In this document: positions 1-9,263 of the stretch, piece by piece | Position numbering within the stretch: the stretch's first letter is position 1 | Layout: each line of letters starts with the position of its first letter | Source of the DNA: Promethearchaeota archaeon | Lineage (GTDB): Archaea > Asgardarchaeota > Lokiarchaeia > Sigynarchaeales > SOKP01 | Length of the DNA: 64,000 nucleotides | NCBI GenBank assembly: GCA_019057775.1 | Contig: JAHLWT010000275.1 | Span: 1 to 64,000, forward strand | Direction of reading: 5' to 3' | The notes under the pieces: model-generated | Told to the model about the DNA's origin: nothing | The model's input: only the letters and a program-made list of their open reading frames with translations | Databases searched by the model: none | Made by a program: the position numbers and the translations under genes

Positions 1-1729
1 TTTTTCGTAGACCGGAGTTCCAGGTCTGTTTTGTTCAGAGATATTTATAACACCCAATCCTTAATAATCATCTGCCACGTAGGCATAATCTCCGCTCACG
101 TAAACATCATATGCAGATCCGGTCGTATTTTCGTAGACAGGAGTTCCTGGGCTGGTTGGGTCAGAGATATTGATAACTACCAAGCCTTCGTTACCATTTG
201 CCACGTAGGCATAATTTCCACTTACGTAAACGTCAAATGCAAATCCGTTCGTATTTTCGTAGACAGGAGTTCCTGGGTTGGTCGGGTCAGAAATATCAAT
301 GATTGCCAAGCCTGAAATGTCATCCGCCACGTAGGCATAATTTCCACTCACATAAACGCCGCGGGCTTTTCCAGTCGTGTTTTCGTAGACGGGTGTTCCA
401 GGATTGGTCGGGTCGGAAATATTGATGACCGCCAAGCCTTCATTAAAGTCTGCCACGTAGGCATAATCCCCACTCACGTAAACATCTAATGCAGATCCGG
501 TCGTATTTTCGTAGACAGGAGTTCCTGGGTTGGTAGGATCGGATATATCAATGACTGCCAAGCCTTCAAAATCTGCCACGTAGGCATAATTTCCGCTCAC
601 GTGAACGCCAAGTGCCCAACCGGTTGTGTCTTTATATACAGGTGTTCCCTCGTATATGGGCTCGGAAATAGCAACAACTGCCAAACCTTCGTTGTAGTCT
701 GTCACGTAGGCATAAGCTCCGCTAACATATACATTATATGCACCTCCACTAGTGTATTCATAGATGGGCGGACCGGGGTTAGTCGGGTCGGAAATATCGA
801 TGACCGCCAAGCCAGAACCATAAGCTCCCCACATAGACGTAATCTCCTCTCACGTAGACGTCAATTGCTTTTCCAGTTGTGTCTTCGTAGACGGGTGTTC
901 CCGGGTTTGTCGGATCGGAAATATCTATAACTGCCAAACCCGAATAACCATCCGCAACGTAAGCGTAATCGCCGCTCACGTAAACGGCAATTGCATCCCC
1001 TGTCGTGTCTTCGTAGACTGGTGTTCCAGGATTTGTTGGGTCAGAAATATCAATCACCGCCAAGCCAGAATAATCATCTGCCACGTAGGCATAATCTCCA
1101 CTCACATAAACGTTGCGGGCTATTCCAGTAGTGTTTTCGTAGACGGGAGTCCCCGGATTGGTCGGGTCTGAAATGTCGATAACTGCCAATCCTTCGTCAC
1201 TATTTGCCAAGTATGCATAATCTCCACTCACGTAAACGCCAAATGAAAATCCGTTCGTACTTTCGGTGCCACTCCACACCGGGACTGTTGGATCAGAAAT
1301 ATCGATGACGCCAAGACCATAAAATTGACGCCCCACGTAGGCATAATCTCCGCTCACGTAAACGTCCATGACTGGACCCGCTAAATAGGGTGTATAGAAG
1401 GGCATTCCCGGGTCTGTCGGGTCGGAAATATCGATAACTGCTAAACCTGAACCAGAGTTAGCTATATAAGCATAATCTCCACTCACATAAATACCATGGG
1501 CTTTTCCAGTCGTTTGTTGGTAGTAAACAGAAGATTCATGCGGAGTCTGTGTATTAATAATTTCATTAGAAACCTTTTCGTTGATGGAAAATTCATTATC
1601 CCTCTGTATACTCATTATTGGAATCATAACCATTGAAATAACTAGAATAACCAATAATGAATTTGTTTTTTTTGATTTAAGCATCGATTTAGAATTTTTC
1701 CTCATTTTTTTTATTAAATTTTTTTTCAT
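1..1729 (-). pseudogene. LVIVD-repeat surface protein, broken
   Basis: The start at 1729 gives a lysine-rich N-terminus and one hydrophobic segment (about residues 24-41), a signal or anchor. After it come at least 12 tandem repeats of about 42 residues with the core GLAVIDISDPTNPGTPVYE and YVSGDYAYVA, which is the LVIVD repeat (a beta-propeller-like extracellular repeat). The frame breaks in a run of four C on the plus strand at 827-830: deleting one base restores the repeat across the break. A second lesion is an in-frame TAA at 61-63, after which the same frame continues as GLGVINIS...RPGTPVYE to the window edge. The gene therefore runs off the left side. Two lesions suggest a decaying gene, though one could be an assembly error in a repetitive region. 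Confidence 0.85.
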
Positions 1730-2044
1730 ATGAATCTCGTCAAAATTTTGACTAATAGATATTTACTAAATTGGTTGTTTCTAATAAAAAGTCATAAGGA
1801 CCGAAATTCTACAATTAAAAAATTAAAAAATAGATGAGTTTGAATTTCTATAAAATTAATTAAACGGGAGGATTACGCCCAACTCCCCCAAATCGCCTAA
1901 AACAATTAATTACAAAAATCAATATCTGTTTAATCAATATAAAATCACTAGGACTAAAATTTTACAAAATATCATAAGAATACCTAAGAGGTTTTCAAAA
2001 AAAAAGAATAACAAAATTTAACGCTTTAACCTATATATGTAATA
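1730..2044. other. Intergenic, no gene seen
   Basis: About 315 bases of AT-rich sequence lie between the upstream end of the LVIVD gene and the 3' end of the membrane-protein gene. I see no convincing reading frame or RNA. It should contain the promoter of the LVIVD gene near 1740-1800. Confidence 0.5.
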
Positions 2045-3364
2045 CTATTCTTTCTTTATTTCATAATTTTCATCTAGATATTTCATTTCTTCATTTGAGA
2101 TTTTTTCAATTTCATCTTTAAACTCCTTATAAAGCGTGGAGAATTCAGAAAAAAACGAGAGTGGTGATTTTATCAACTCAGTTTTAATATCTTCATATTC
2201 TTCTTCATCTGGAAATATTTTTCGAAGTTTGTTTTCTAGTTCCAACGGAATTTTTACATATTTTCCTGTTAGAAGGAGGAGTTGTTTTTTGCTTTTAATA
2301 ATCTTATATGGAAAGTTTGAAAAGTGTTTTTCTATAAGTTCATAAGCCGAATCATATGATGAAATGTCATCAATTGAGTTTTTTAACTCCCGGTCAAATT
2401 TTTCTTCAAAATCAGTTGTAAAACTTACTACTGAATCTCTTAATAATCTTGAAGCTTTTGATGCTACTAATCCAACTGTAATTCTTTCAGATTCCTTTAA
2501 TATCAATATTCCTTCCTCTAAATTAATATCTAATAATCCACCAATATCCATTACCTCTTCACTCATGAGTTGCACTGCATTTAAGAATCCTGTGAAGATA
2601 GTGTCCTTTATATTTGATTCAGACCAATCATGATCAAACAAGGGATGACCTTCTCTATTTTTTACTACAATTCTATGGATTGTAAAGGGAAATATGTATA
2701 GTAACTTAGGTTCTCTTATTACAGCAATTGTAAATATTAAAAGGCCTATTATTAATGATAAATTAGAAAACAACATGTAAACTGGTTCAATAATATACAA
2801 CAGGTAGAACACCATACTTATTACCGATGCAATGCTCATACCAAAAAAGAATAGAGAAGCATCTTTGCGTATTAAAAAAGGGGCGTTAAAAAAAGTTTTT
2901 GCTCCCCAGTATAACAAATAAATTACAAGTATACCTTGAAATAACATCCCCATTACATTAAATGAACCTCTCCAATCAATTCTAGGATATCCCATCTCTG
3001 TTGAAATCCCAACGGCACCTGGTTGGAGTCCAAAATAAATCAACAAAATTCCTAAACTACAAACTAATATAAGCCCGATTGAGTAATAATTTTCCTTTAA
3101 AGTAAGATTCACACCTATAATTACAAATATATTAATGGGGAGAAGAATCATACCACTAATTCGAGAAAACATTTCATTTGACAATAGAACTGCTAGTCCA
3201 TCAAAAAACATAAATAGGCTAAAAAATAAGAAGACTAATCGAATGTAGAATAAGGATCTGATTTTTTTAGTCTTAGGGGATGTGTAACTAATTATCGCAG
3301 TAATTAAGATCGAAATTGAAGAAATAAAACTTGTTATTACATCAATATTCCAATTTAAAACCAT
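2045..3364 (-). CDS. 7TM protein with C-terminal longin-like domain
   Basis: The 439-residue product has seven hydrophobic segments within residues 1-215, then a cytosolic tail. The tail opens with a pattern seen in Asgard longin/roadblock-type sensor domains: IVVKNREGHPLFDHDW, then FTGFLNAVQLMSEEV, then strands ending GILILKES and a long helix. The end is acidic and helical. The likely role is a membrane receptor or anchor whose tail engages small GTPases; that is inference. It starts two bases after the stop of the winged-helix gene on the same strand, so the two form an operon. The same tail pattern occurs in the 5130-6215 gene beside the Rab-like GTPase. Confidence 0.75.
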   Translation of the reverse strand: MVLNWNIDVITSFISSISILITAIISYTSPKTKKIRSLFYIRLVFLFFSLFMFFDGLAVLLSNEMFSRISGMILLPINIFVIIGVNLTLKENYYSIGLILVCSLGILLIYFGLQPGAVGISTEMGYPRIDWRGSFNVMGMLFQGILVIYLLYWGAKTFFNAPFLIRKDASLFFFGMSIASVISMVFYLLYIIEPVYMLFSNLSLIIGLLIFTIAVIREPKLLYIFPFTIHRIVVKNREGHPLFDHDWSESNIKDTIFTGFLNAVQLMSEEVMDIGGLLDINLEEGILILKESERITVGLVASKASRLLRDSVVSFTTDFEEKFDRELKNSIDDISSYDSAYELIEKHFSNFPYKIIKSKKQLLLLTGKYVKIPLELENKLRKIFPDEEEYEDIKTELIKSPLSFFSEFSTLYKEFKDEIEKISNEEMKYLDENYEIKKE

Positions 3365-3366
3365 TT

Positions 3367-4182
3367 TTAAACTACAGCCTCCCTGTTAGATTTATTTTTT
3401 TCAATAGAAATTTTTAAAATTTTCAAAATTTCCTCAATAACCTCTTTTACATTCTTGTTAATGCATAACACTTTATCTGAAGGTTCGCAATAAGTAATTA
3501 AATCATGTTCTAATAAATTTTTGATGCGATAATATACATTCTCTCTCTTTTCTTCAATTTTTTTATAAATATCTGACTTGATGAAAGTTTTATTCTCAAT
3601 AAGTAAATGTATTATTTTTCTATTTATTCGATCTCTTAAGATAAAAAGGATTCTCCCATCATCCTCATCACATTCATATGGAAGAAGAACGGTGTAATGT
3701 CCAATTTTTATCTTTTTAATATAATTAAATTTTAGAAGCATCTCCAAATGCCAGACTAATTGTCCAGAACTCCTCGCTTCTTCTGATAAACCTTTTTTTC
3801 TTAAAATTGAAAAGTGTACTCCAGGGTTCATTATTATATATCTATAAATCCTATTTCTGATGTAATTTGAAAGAACTGTTTCCCTTGAGAATTTTGAACC
3901 CTCAATCAATATTTTTTTATTCATTAAATATTGTATTATAAATAGAAGCCCCTTTTTAGGTATTTTTAACCTTTTTTTAGCAACATTGTATAAAGTTTCT
4001 ACATTCAATACTTTATTTTCATTTAAAATCTCTTCAGCGATCTCTATAACTCTCTTTACAGTTGGATGCTCTAACCCAATTCCTTTAGTTAAAATCTGAT
4101 GTTTCATATTAAAGGTAATTAATTGTATAAGAAAATCTAATTGGGATATTTGATATATATATTTATATAATTCTTCTATCAA
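3367..4182 (-). CDS. Multi-winged-helix regulator-like protein
   Basis: The 271-residue product is helix-rich and lysine-rich, with three stretches that read as winged-helix modules: residues about 35-95 (VETLYNVAKKRLKIP... LLFIIQYLMNKK), about 105-170 (GVHFSILRKKG ... GQLVWHLEMLLKFNYI, an ArsR/MarR-like helix-turn-helix) and about 178-245 (DIYKKIEEKRENVYYRIKNL ... LITY). The likely function is a DNA-binding transcription factor. A second possible start is Met26. It is directly followed by the 7TM/longin gene on the same strand, so it may be a one-component partner of that receptor. No close family was recognised. Confidence 0.7.
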   Translation of the reverse strand: MIEELYKYIYQISQLDFLIQLITFNMKHQILTKGIGLEHPTVKRVIEIAEEILNENKVLNVETLYNVAKKRLKIPKKGLLFIIQYLMNKKILIEGSKFSRETVLSNYIRNRIYRYIIMNPGVHFSILRKKGLSEEARSSGQLVWHLEMLLKFNYIKKIKIGHYTVLLPYECDEDDGRILFILRDRINRKIIHLLIENKTFIKSDIYKKIEEKRENVYYRIKNLLEHDLITYCEPSDKVLCINKNVKEVIEEILKILKISIEKNKSNREAVV

Positions 4183-4194
4183 CTCGTTGAAAAG

Positions 4195-4404
4195 TTATAA
4201 AATATATGTAATTGTTCCTTTAGGAGCTTTCAGAATTTCAAGTTTTATTAATTTCCAAAAAATGGTGTTCTTTATACTTCTGTTAGAGACTTTATAAAGA
4301 TTACTTTTTAATAGATTTAAGTATAACTTATCTTTGAACACAAATAATCTGGAATCTGGAGAATTAGAATTAGTCGTAAGATCATTTTTTAAATGATTAA
4401 ACAT
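4195..4404 (-). CDS. Small ORF, unknown
   Basis: This 69-codon frame lies 12 bases upstream of the winged-helix gene on the same strand. It is basic and hydrophobic (FKDKLYLNLLKSNLYKV) with no recognised motif. It could be a short leader gene, or the eroded front part of a winged-helix protein. A real product is uncertain. Confidence 0.3.
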   Translation of the reverse strand: MFNHLKNDLTTNSNSPDSRLFVFKDKLYLNLLKSNLYKVSNRSIKNTIFWKLIKLEILKAPKGTITYIL

Positions 4405-4825
4405 AATAAGTAGGACTCCACAGAATAATACAAATTCAATGAAAAAATAATTGACTCAATCCTATAAAATCATATAGACCAAAATTCTACAAAAAAAAGA
4501 AAATTGACGGACTTGCTTCTTTCAATTAAATAAAAATAAACAAATTTGGAATTTGTTCCAAAATACCACCGCAATGGTGGGATTGTCCAATCGTGGAAGA
4601 ATGAGATGACAATATCGTACCTCCCTTGCCTACATGAAATTATTAAAGAGATATGGGGTGATAATCTTTTGCATTGATTAAAAGGTTCACATATTTAGGA
4701 TTAGTTTTAAATAAAAGAACCAGTGAATAAGCATAAACTATTATAGACTAATCAAATTTAAGGACTTTTTATAAAATATAACAAAAAAATATAAGAATTA
4801 AATCAAATAGTCTAATAGATATATT
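4405..4825. other. Intergenic with hairpin and orphan frame
   Basis: This AT-rich gap holds a perfect 5-bp inverted repeat, CCACC-GCAAT-GGTGG, at 4566-4580. It lies in a stretch of higher GC that is open from 4540 to 4677 on the plus strand, with no ATG (it includes KYHRNGGIVQSWKNEMT). That looks like a remnant of a coding gene, but I cannot name it. The rest shows nothing I recognise. Confidence 0.35.
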
Positions 4826-5062
4826 ATGATAGAATACTCGAAAAAAGCCTCTGAATATGGTCAATTAATATGGGGAGAAATTGATAATGAAAAAACTAAC
4901 GACTTCAAAGAAGCACTGCATAATTACCTATACGATGATCGAGATAAATCATTAGAATCAGGATTTCTCAGTCAATATGGCTCAATTATTTTTGGTGAAA
5001 ATAAGAGTACCTTTCTTTTTGAATTTAGGAAGTCTTTTAAGCAGTATTTTTCAATGGATTAA
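4826..5062 (+). CDS. Small hypothetical protein
   Basis: A 78-residue acidic/aromatic protein (SEYGQLIWGEIDNEKTNDF ... SQYGSIIFGENKSTFLFEF). It contains two similar halves built around Q/YG-x-IxxGE, so it may be an internal duplication of about 35 residues. No family was recognised. AT-rich sequence upstream fits an archaeal promoter, but no strong ribosome site is seen. It is convergent with the longin/winged-helix gene. Confidence 0.5.
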   Translation: MIEYSKKASEYGQLIWGEIDNEKTNDFKEALHNYLYDDRDKSLESGFLSQYGSIIFGENKSTFLFEFRKSFKQYFSMD

Positions 5063-5129
5063 ATATAATCATTAATTCGTACTTTTCATTTACTTTTGTA
5101 ATAAAAACAGTATGAATCTTCAAATTTTA

Positions 5130-6215
5130 CTATTTTACATATTTTTTCTTATAAAACACTTGTTTTCCAAGGAGATCAAGTATTCTTTTAATATCTTTTA
5201 AAGGAAAACCCGTTTTTATTGATAATTCTACCAGTGATGACTCACCATCACACATATTTTCTAAGGAAAATGACAATGCAAGATCTTGAGTCGTCATTTT
5301 CTCAAAAAAATCCTCACTAATCTTAATGATTTGTGGATATAGTTCTACCTTTTCGAAGTAAGACCCTTTTGAGAAATAATAGGAGATAATATGTTTTGTT
5401 TCATAAAGCGTTAAATTTGGGAATTCAGTTTTGATATTGAAAACAGTTTTAAATCCATCTATAGCTCTTAATAATTCATATTCCAATAATACTTGTTCCG
5501 ATAAATTTGATAATTTTTGTTCAGGATCTAATTCTTTAGTCCTTAATAAATAGAATAGATCTCTTTTTGGTTCAAAAACATCATCTTCATAGATCTTTTC
5601 ACTTAATGTTATTAATTCACTCCATAGTAGGTTGGAAATCATAGTTTTGGTTTCATCTATGGTTTTACCCATTTTTTCTGAGATTTCCTTAATGCTTTTT
5701 TTCCCATCAATTTCTTTGATAAGAGTTATATAATTTTCTTTCAAGAAATCTTCATTTAAAGAGATTTCTTTCATTTTTGGGATTTGGAATGAATATAATT
5801 CCATTTTTTTAAAAATCTTTTCGATTTCATCCTTAAAAGATCCAAATATGGTAAGTTCGCCATCCCACCTCTTTAAGTTATCTTCATATTTTTTTATAAA
5901 TGAACTTAAAAAGGCGTTAAGAAAATCTTTCATATCTTGATCAATATCTTTTTTTTCAACAACAAGAACCCCAACCAAGGGATTTATATATGAAATCATA
6001 ATTTCAAAAATTATACTTAGAGGAATTGCTGGTAGACGCCCATGTTGTTCAGTATAACCAAGCTTTTCATTTAGTTCTGAAGAAAATAGAGATATAGCAG
6101 TAATAAAACCACTAAAAAGTTCGCTCTGAAACATTTCAATATCTTTTTTAAAATTATATGAAAATAAACATATTCCTGAAGAATCGATAATATACAAAAA
6201 ATATGGTTTTTTCAT
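5130..6215 (-). CDS. Longin-like domain plus winged-helix repeats
   Basis: The 361-residue product begins with a longin/roadblock-like sensor domain: FLYIIDSSGICLFSYNFK, then LFSGFITAISLFSSEL, to about residue 140. It then has three similar winged-helix-like modules, each starting with a variant of IDG-x-x-S and a helix-turn-helix: about 165-205 (IDGKKSIKEISEKMG), 248-290 (IDGFKTVFNIKTEFP) and 320-358 (CDGESSLVELSIKTGFP). It lies 102 bases downstream of the Rab-like GTPase on the same strand. By analogy with MglA/MglB-type pairs and the many Asgard longin/roadblock proteins, it is a plausible regulator or effector of that GTPase. That role is inference. Confidence 0.75.
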   Translation of the reverse strand: MKKPYFLYIIDSSGICLFSYNFKKDIEMFQSELFSGFITAISLFSSELNEKLGYTEQHGRLPAIPLSIIFEIMISYINPLVGVLVVEKKDIDQDMKDFLNAFLSSFIKKYEDNLKRWDGELTIFGSFKDEIEKIFKKMELYSFQIPKMKEISLNEDFLKENYITLIKEIDGKKSIKEISEKMGKTIDETKTMISNLLWSELITLSEKIYEDDVFEPKRDLFYLLRTKELDPEQKLSNLSEQVLLEYELLRAIDGFKTVFNIKTEFPNLTLYETKHIISYYFSKGSYFEKVELYPQIIKISEDFFEKMTTQDLALSFSLENMCDGESSLVELSIKTGFPLKDIKRILDLLGKQVFYKKKYVK

Positions 6216-6317
6216 TTTTGTTGTTTCTAGTTAAATCTTTCTTTATAACAGATGATATTGAGGTTTTTTTTAATTATACTACAAGGATTTAGTCTAAAGA
6301 AGATTTTGTGTCTGTTT

Positions 6318-6833
6318 TTATTTTTCAATTAAATAATTGACTAAAAATAAAAACGCTTTTTCAGTTTTTAATCCCTCTTTTGCGGAAGTTTCAATTTTCA
6401 ATTTAACATCGATATTATTTTTGTGTAAGATTCCATTTACATCATCTTCATATACTTCTCTTTTATCTTCTAAGTCAATTTTATTGCCTATTAAAATTAC
6501 TGGAATTGGGCCTGTATGCTTAATGACTTCCTTATACCATCTATTAATATTGTCTAGCGAAGATTTTCTCGTAATATCATATAACATAAGAATCCCTTGA
6601 GCACCCTCATAAAATCTTTGTCGAACCATTAGATATCTATCCTGTCCAGCAACGTCCCATATCATCAACTCGATACTGTTTTCATCAATCTCAAAAGATT
6701 TTTTAGTTATTTGAACTCCAAGAGTAGGCACATAATTTGCTCTGAATTTATCTTCTACAAACCTATGAATTGAAGTTGACTTTCCAACTCCATAATCACC
6801 AACTAATACAATTTTGAAGACAAAAGTGACCAA
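6318..6833 (-). CDS. Rab/Ras-like small GTPase
   Basis: A 171-residue single-domain GTPase of the size of eukaryotic Rab/Ras proteins. All G motifs are visible: G1 GDYGVGKST near residue 12, G2 threonine in VPTLGVQ, G3 WDVAGQDRY, G4 NKID, G5 ETSAKEG. Fold elements also match Rab proteins (FYEGAQGILMLYDITRKSS). There is no C-terminal cysteine, so no prenyl anchor is expected and it may act in the cytosol or through a partner. The start used is TTG, only a few residues before the first strand. It precedes the longin-like gene, which suggests one transcription unit and a switch/regulator pair. Confidence 0.93.
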   Translation of the reverse strand: MVTFVFKIVLVGDYGVGKSTSIHRFVEDKFRANYVPTLGVQITKKSFEIDENSIELMIWDVAGQDRYLMVRQRFYEGAQGILMLYDITRKSSLDNINRWYKEVIKHTGPIPVILIGNKIDLEDKREVYEDDVNGILHKNNIDVKLKIETSAKEGLKTEKAFLFLVNYLIEK

Positions 6834-7229
6834 CTTTACTATTTCCTTATAATTTAAATTATGTAGTAACTTCTATAGAGTTAGAATTCTTTCGATAACT
6901 CTATCTTTTAATTTATAATAGTACAGCTATTTATATCTTATTTTATGCAAATCTTATTATTAGAATTTTTTTTGGAAATAAATTACAAAATTATTAAAGG
7001 GTTTTTAAAAAAGCGTTATATTCATGAGACATCACTTCAACCAAAGTAATTACTTTATTTGTTTAAAGCAATTGTTAACTGCATCAAAATAAGATTTTTA
7101 ATTATCATTATTCGCTTCAATTCAGAGATATTAAGAAAAATTCGTTCCAAATTAAATTTCGTTGAATTTTATGGAGTTCGCAATTATGTAAAGAATAGAA
7201 CGAATGCAAAAACGAAACCTATTTATCAT
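6834..7229. other. Intergenic, no gene supported
   Basis: About 400 bases of AT-rich sequence lie between the GTPase start and the methyltransferase stop. A basic 63-codon plus-strand frame (7059-7250) runs into the methyltransferase gene and has low-complexity I/F/R/K composition, so I do not regard it as a gene. The GTPase promoter should lie near 6850-6960. Confidence 0.5.
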
Positions 7230-7820
7230 TTAAATTTTCCTACACACTAGTTCTCCTTTTCCAATAGGGACGATTAAAGCATCAACACGCTCATCAACTA
7301 ATGCTTTTTCTAACATTGGCTTTAATGTTTCATAATGATTAATAGCATTATCAGCTACCAGGATTCCCCCTTTAACTATATTTGGAATCACAACATTATA
7401 ACATTCTTCATATATCTCCTTCTCAGCATCTAAAAAACAAAACGCAATTTTTTTATAATTCCTTAAATGTTCAAGAGCATCACCCTCGATTAACTCAATT
7501 ATGTGCTCAAAATCAGTCAAACGAAATGTCTCTCTCGCCAAATCTGCTTTTTCTTTTAATAATTCAAATGTGGTTAGTTTATTTCCATTGAGTTGACAAG
7601 CGAGAGCAATCCAAAGTGTAGAATATCCAGCACTCGTACCAATTTCAATAAATTGCCCTTTTGGAGCAGATGCAGCTAAAATTGAGAGAAATTTTCCTGT
7701 TTCAGGAGGTATTTGTCGGAGTCGTTCCATTCGAGAGGTGTTATCGATTCTATCCCTTCTATCTCTGTCTTCTAAATATTCCATTCTTCTTTTGATTACT
7801 TCTGGAATTTTATGAAACAT
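7230..7820 (-). CDS. SAM-dependent O-methyltransferase family protein
   Basis: The 196-residue product matches the class I catechol/caffeoyl-CoA-type O-methyltransferase family. Motif I is [16 protein letters not shown] (about residues 55-70), then an acidic strand end TFELL that binds the ribose, IEGDALEHL, the metal/substrate loop [13 protein letters not shown], and [10 protein letters not shown]. It would transfer a methyl group from SAM to a small acceptor that I cannot specify. It is about the usual length (200-220), cytosolic, with no signal. The next gene upstream on the same strand begins about 110 bases away, so it may be transcribed separately. Confidence 0.85.
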   Translation of the reverse strand: MFHKIPEVIKRRMEYLEDRDRRDRIDNTSRMERLRQIPPETGKFLSILAASAPKGQFIEIGTSAGYSTLWIALACQLNGNKLTTFELLKEKADLARETFRLTDFEHIIELIEGDALEHLRNYKKIAFCFLDAEKEIYEECYNVVIPNIVKGGILVADNAINHYETLKPMLEKALVDERVDALIVPIGKGELVCRKI

Positions 7821-7932
7821 TTTATCAAATTATACTTTTTCGTTTTATAGTTATTATAAGATCTAATGTCTATAAACAATCTAAAGAGTTACTACACTTA
7901 AAAGATCCTTAAAAAAAAAGCAAGGTTTATCG

Positions 7933-8856
7933 CTAATTAGGAGGAAATTCCAGCTTTTCTAGTAATGGATTAAAGAAACTCTCATCAAAATCTTTTATGT
8001 ACAGTGTGCTAGATAAATATAAACGCAAGAATTCCCTGACTTCATGATATACCTCATTGATGTCCATAAAATCATATTCCGGTTCGATCTTAATATTATC
8101 TAGGTTTAAAGGTTTCAGCTGCTTCATTACTAAGTAATAAATGAATTGAATAAAAGCCCTCTCAACTAAATCCTCTTCAGCTTCCTCTAATTCATAAACA
8201 TGGTGAGAGACTTTATTTTGTAATTCGAGAATATCTCTAAGTAAATCTTCTAACATTGTAGGTAAACTCAATTCTTCAATTTTTTGTGGCATATCTTTAT
8301 TGCTTGAATCCTCGACTTGTGAATTTGTATAATCCTTTATGTTCGTATAAAATCGTATGATAAACTTGAATGTATCGACCTCCTTATCCTTCTTCCATTC
8401 CTTATAAGGAATACCCCAATGATCAAAATTTACCTCATCTAAAGATTTCTTTATCTGCTTTTTAATTGTGTCAACTTTCTCTATGAAATAATCTGAGTGG
8501 TCCATGTATGGCTTTCCTCGAACGTCATAAATATATTTATATGGCTTTCCAAATTCCTTAAAAGTCTTTTTTTTCCATATCCGGGCGTATTCTTGTGTTA
8601 TCTCTTTTTTCCCAATTTCTGTAGCAAATCTGATGATATATCTACACAAAGGACAATAAGTTACCCAAGAACCTCGTACAGAAGTAAAGGGTTTAACAAT
8701 TAATTGATGTTTCGCATCTTGAAAACTCATGAGCTCACCCTCAGAATCTACTGTATCAAAATGCGATTTTTCTATATGGAAAGACTCAGGTATAAACTCA
8801 TAATCACAGATAGGGCATTTCAATTTTTCCTTTAAAGGGGATTTATTTTCTGTCAT
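7933..8856 (-). CDS. Zinc-ribbon protein, DUF2225-like
   Basis: The 307-residue product has an N-terminal zinc ribbon made of CPICDYEF (about residue 18) and CPLCRYI (about residue 68). They are separated by a strand-rich insert, the arrangement seen in DUF2225-type proteins. The rest is helical, acidic, and rich in aromatic residues (LEDLLRDILELQNKVSHH). Function is unknown; a scaffold or nucleic-acid-binding role would be a guess. The start at 8856 follows an AT-rich region with no clear ribosome site. Confidence 0.6.
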   Translation of the reverse strand: MTENKSPLKEKLKCPICDYEFIPESFHIEKSHFDTVDSEGELMSFQDAKHQLIVKPFTSVRGSWVTYCPLCRYIIRFATEIGKKEITQEYARIWKKKTFKEFGKPYKYIYDVRGKPYMDHSDYFIEKVDTIKKQIKKSLDEVNFDHWGIPYKEWKKDKEVDTFKFIIRFYTNIKDYTNSQVEDSSNKDMPQKIEELSLPTMLEDLLRDILELQNKVSHHVYELEEAEEDLVERAFIQFIYYLVMKQLKPLNLDNIKIEPEYDFMDINEVYHEVREFLRLYLSSTLYIKDFDESFFNPLLEKLEFPPN

Positions 8857-9000
8857 GTTAATTTATAGACATTTTTTTCTAATAATAAAATAAACTAAAA
8901 TCTTAATATTTCAAAACTATAAAAATTTTATCTGGTTTCATCTGAAATAAAGAAATGTACAGTCCAGATATTACACCATTCATTGAGAAGAAAACATAAT

Positions 9001-9183
9001 TCCTCCGTTTTTTAATTTTTTTTAGACAAAAAGTTCTTATAATATTCTGTTTTCATAATAAGATGGTATCTCTATCCATTCAGAGATGATAAATCAGAGT
9101 ATCATTTTGAAACTTTTTATAGATATTAGTTTCAAAAAGAGACTAAAAAAGAAACTTTTATAAATGAATCTATCTCACATTTA
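9001..9183 (+). repeat. 183-bp promoter repeat, copy A
   Basis: This sequence recurs almost unchanged at 16368-16550, with one inserted base as the only clear difference. It begins TCCTCCG followed by T-tracts and ends TCACATTTA. Both ends are sharp: flanking sequence is unrelated on the left, and only loosely similar on the right. Inside are an inverted repeat ATCTCT-8 nt-AGAGAT (9068-9087) and two GAAAC-T-rich-TATA motifs (9109-9124 and 9151-9164). It lies about 80 bases upstream of giant gene 1. No terminal inverted repeats were seen, so it is not an obvious transposon end. Confidence 0.9.
9151..9164 (+). promoter_or_regulatory. BRE/TATA-like promoter of giant gene 1
   Basis: GAAAC directly followed by TTTTATAAA has the form of an archaeal BRE plus TATA box. 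It is preserved in copy B at 16519-16532. Transcription would start near 9185-9190, giving a leader of about 75 bases before the TTG start. A similar GAAAC-TTTTTATA motif lies 42 bases upstream and may be an alternative promoter. Confidence 0.5.
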
Positions 9184-9263
9184 TGTAAATCGTTATTATT
9201 ATATTTCAAATATAGTTTATTCTTCTTTCACTCAAAGTATAGAATATTGTTGGGGTTGGTTTA

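Noticed and set aside
1..1729. CRISPR-like array
   Set aside because: The regular spacing comes from 126-bp protein-coding repeats with variable positions at codon third bases; there are no short identical repeats with unique spacers.
7059..7250. 63-codon basic plus-strand frame
   Set aside because: Low-complexity, AT-driven composition; it overlaps the methyltransferase end and has no ribosome site or family.
9001..9183. Insertion sequence or MITE
   Set aside because: No terminal inverted repeats, target-site duplication or transposase was seen; described instead as a promoter-bearing repeat.
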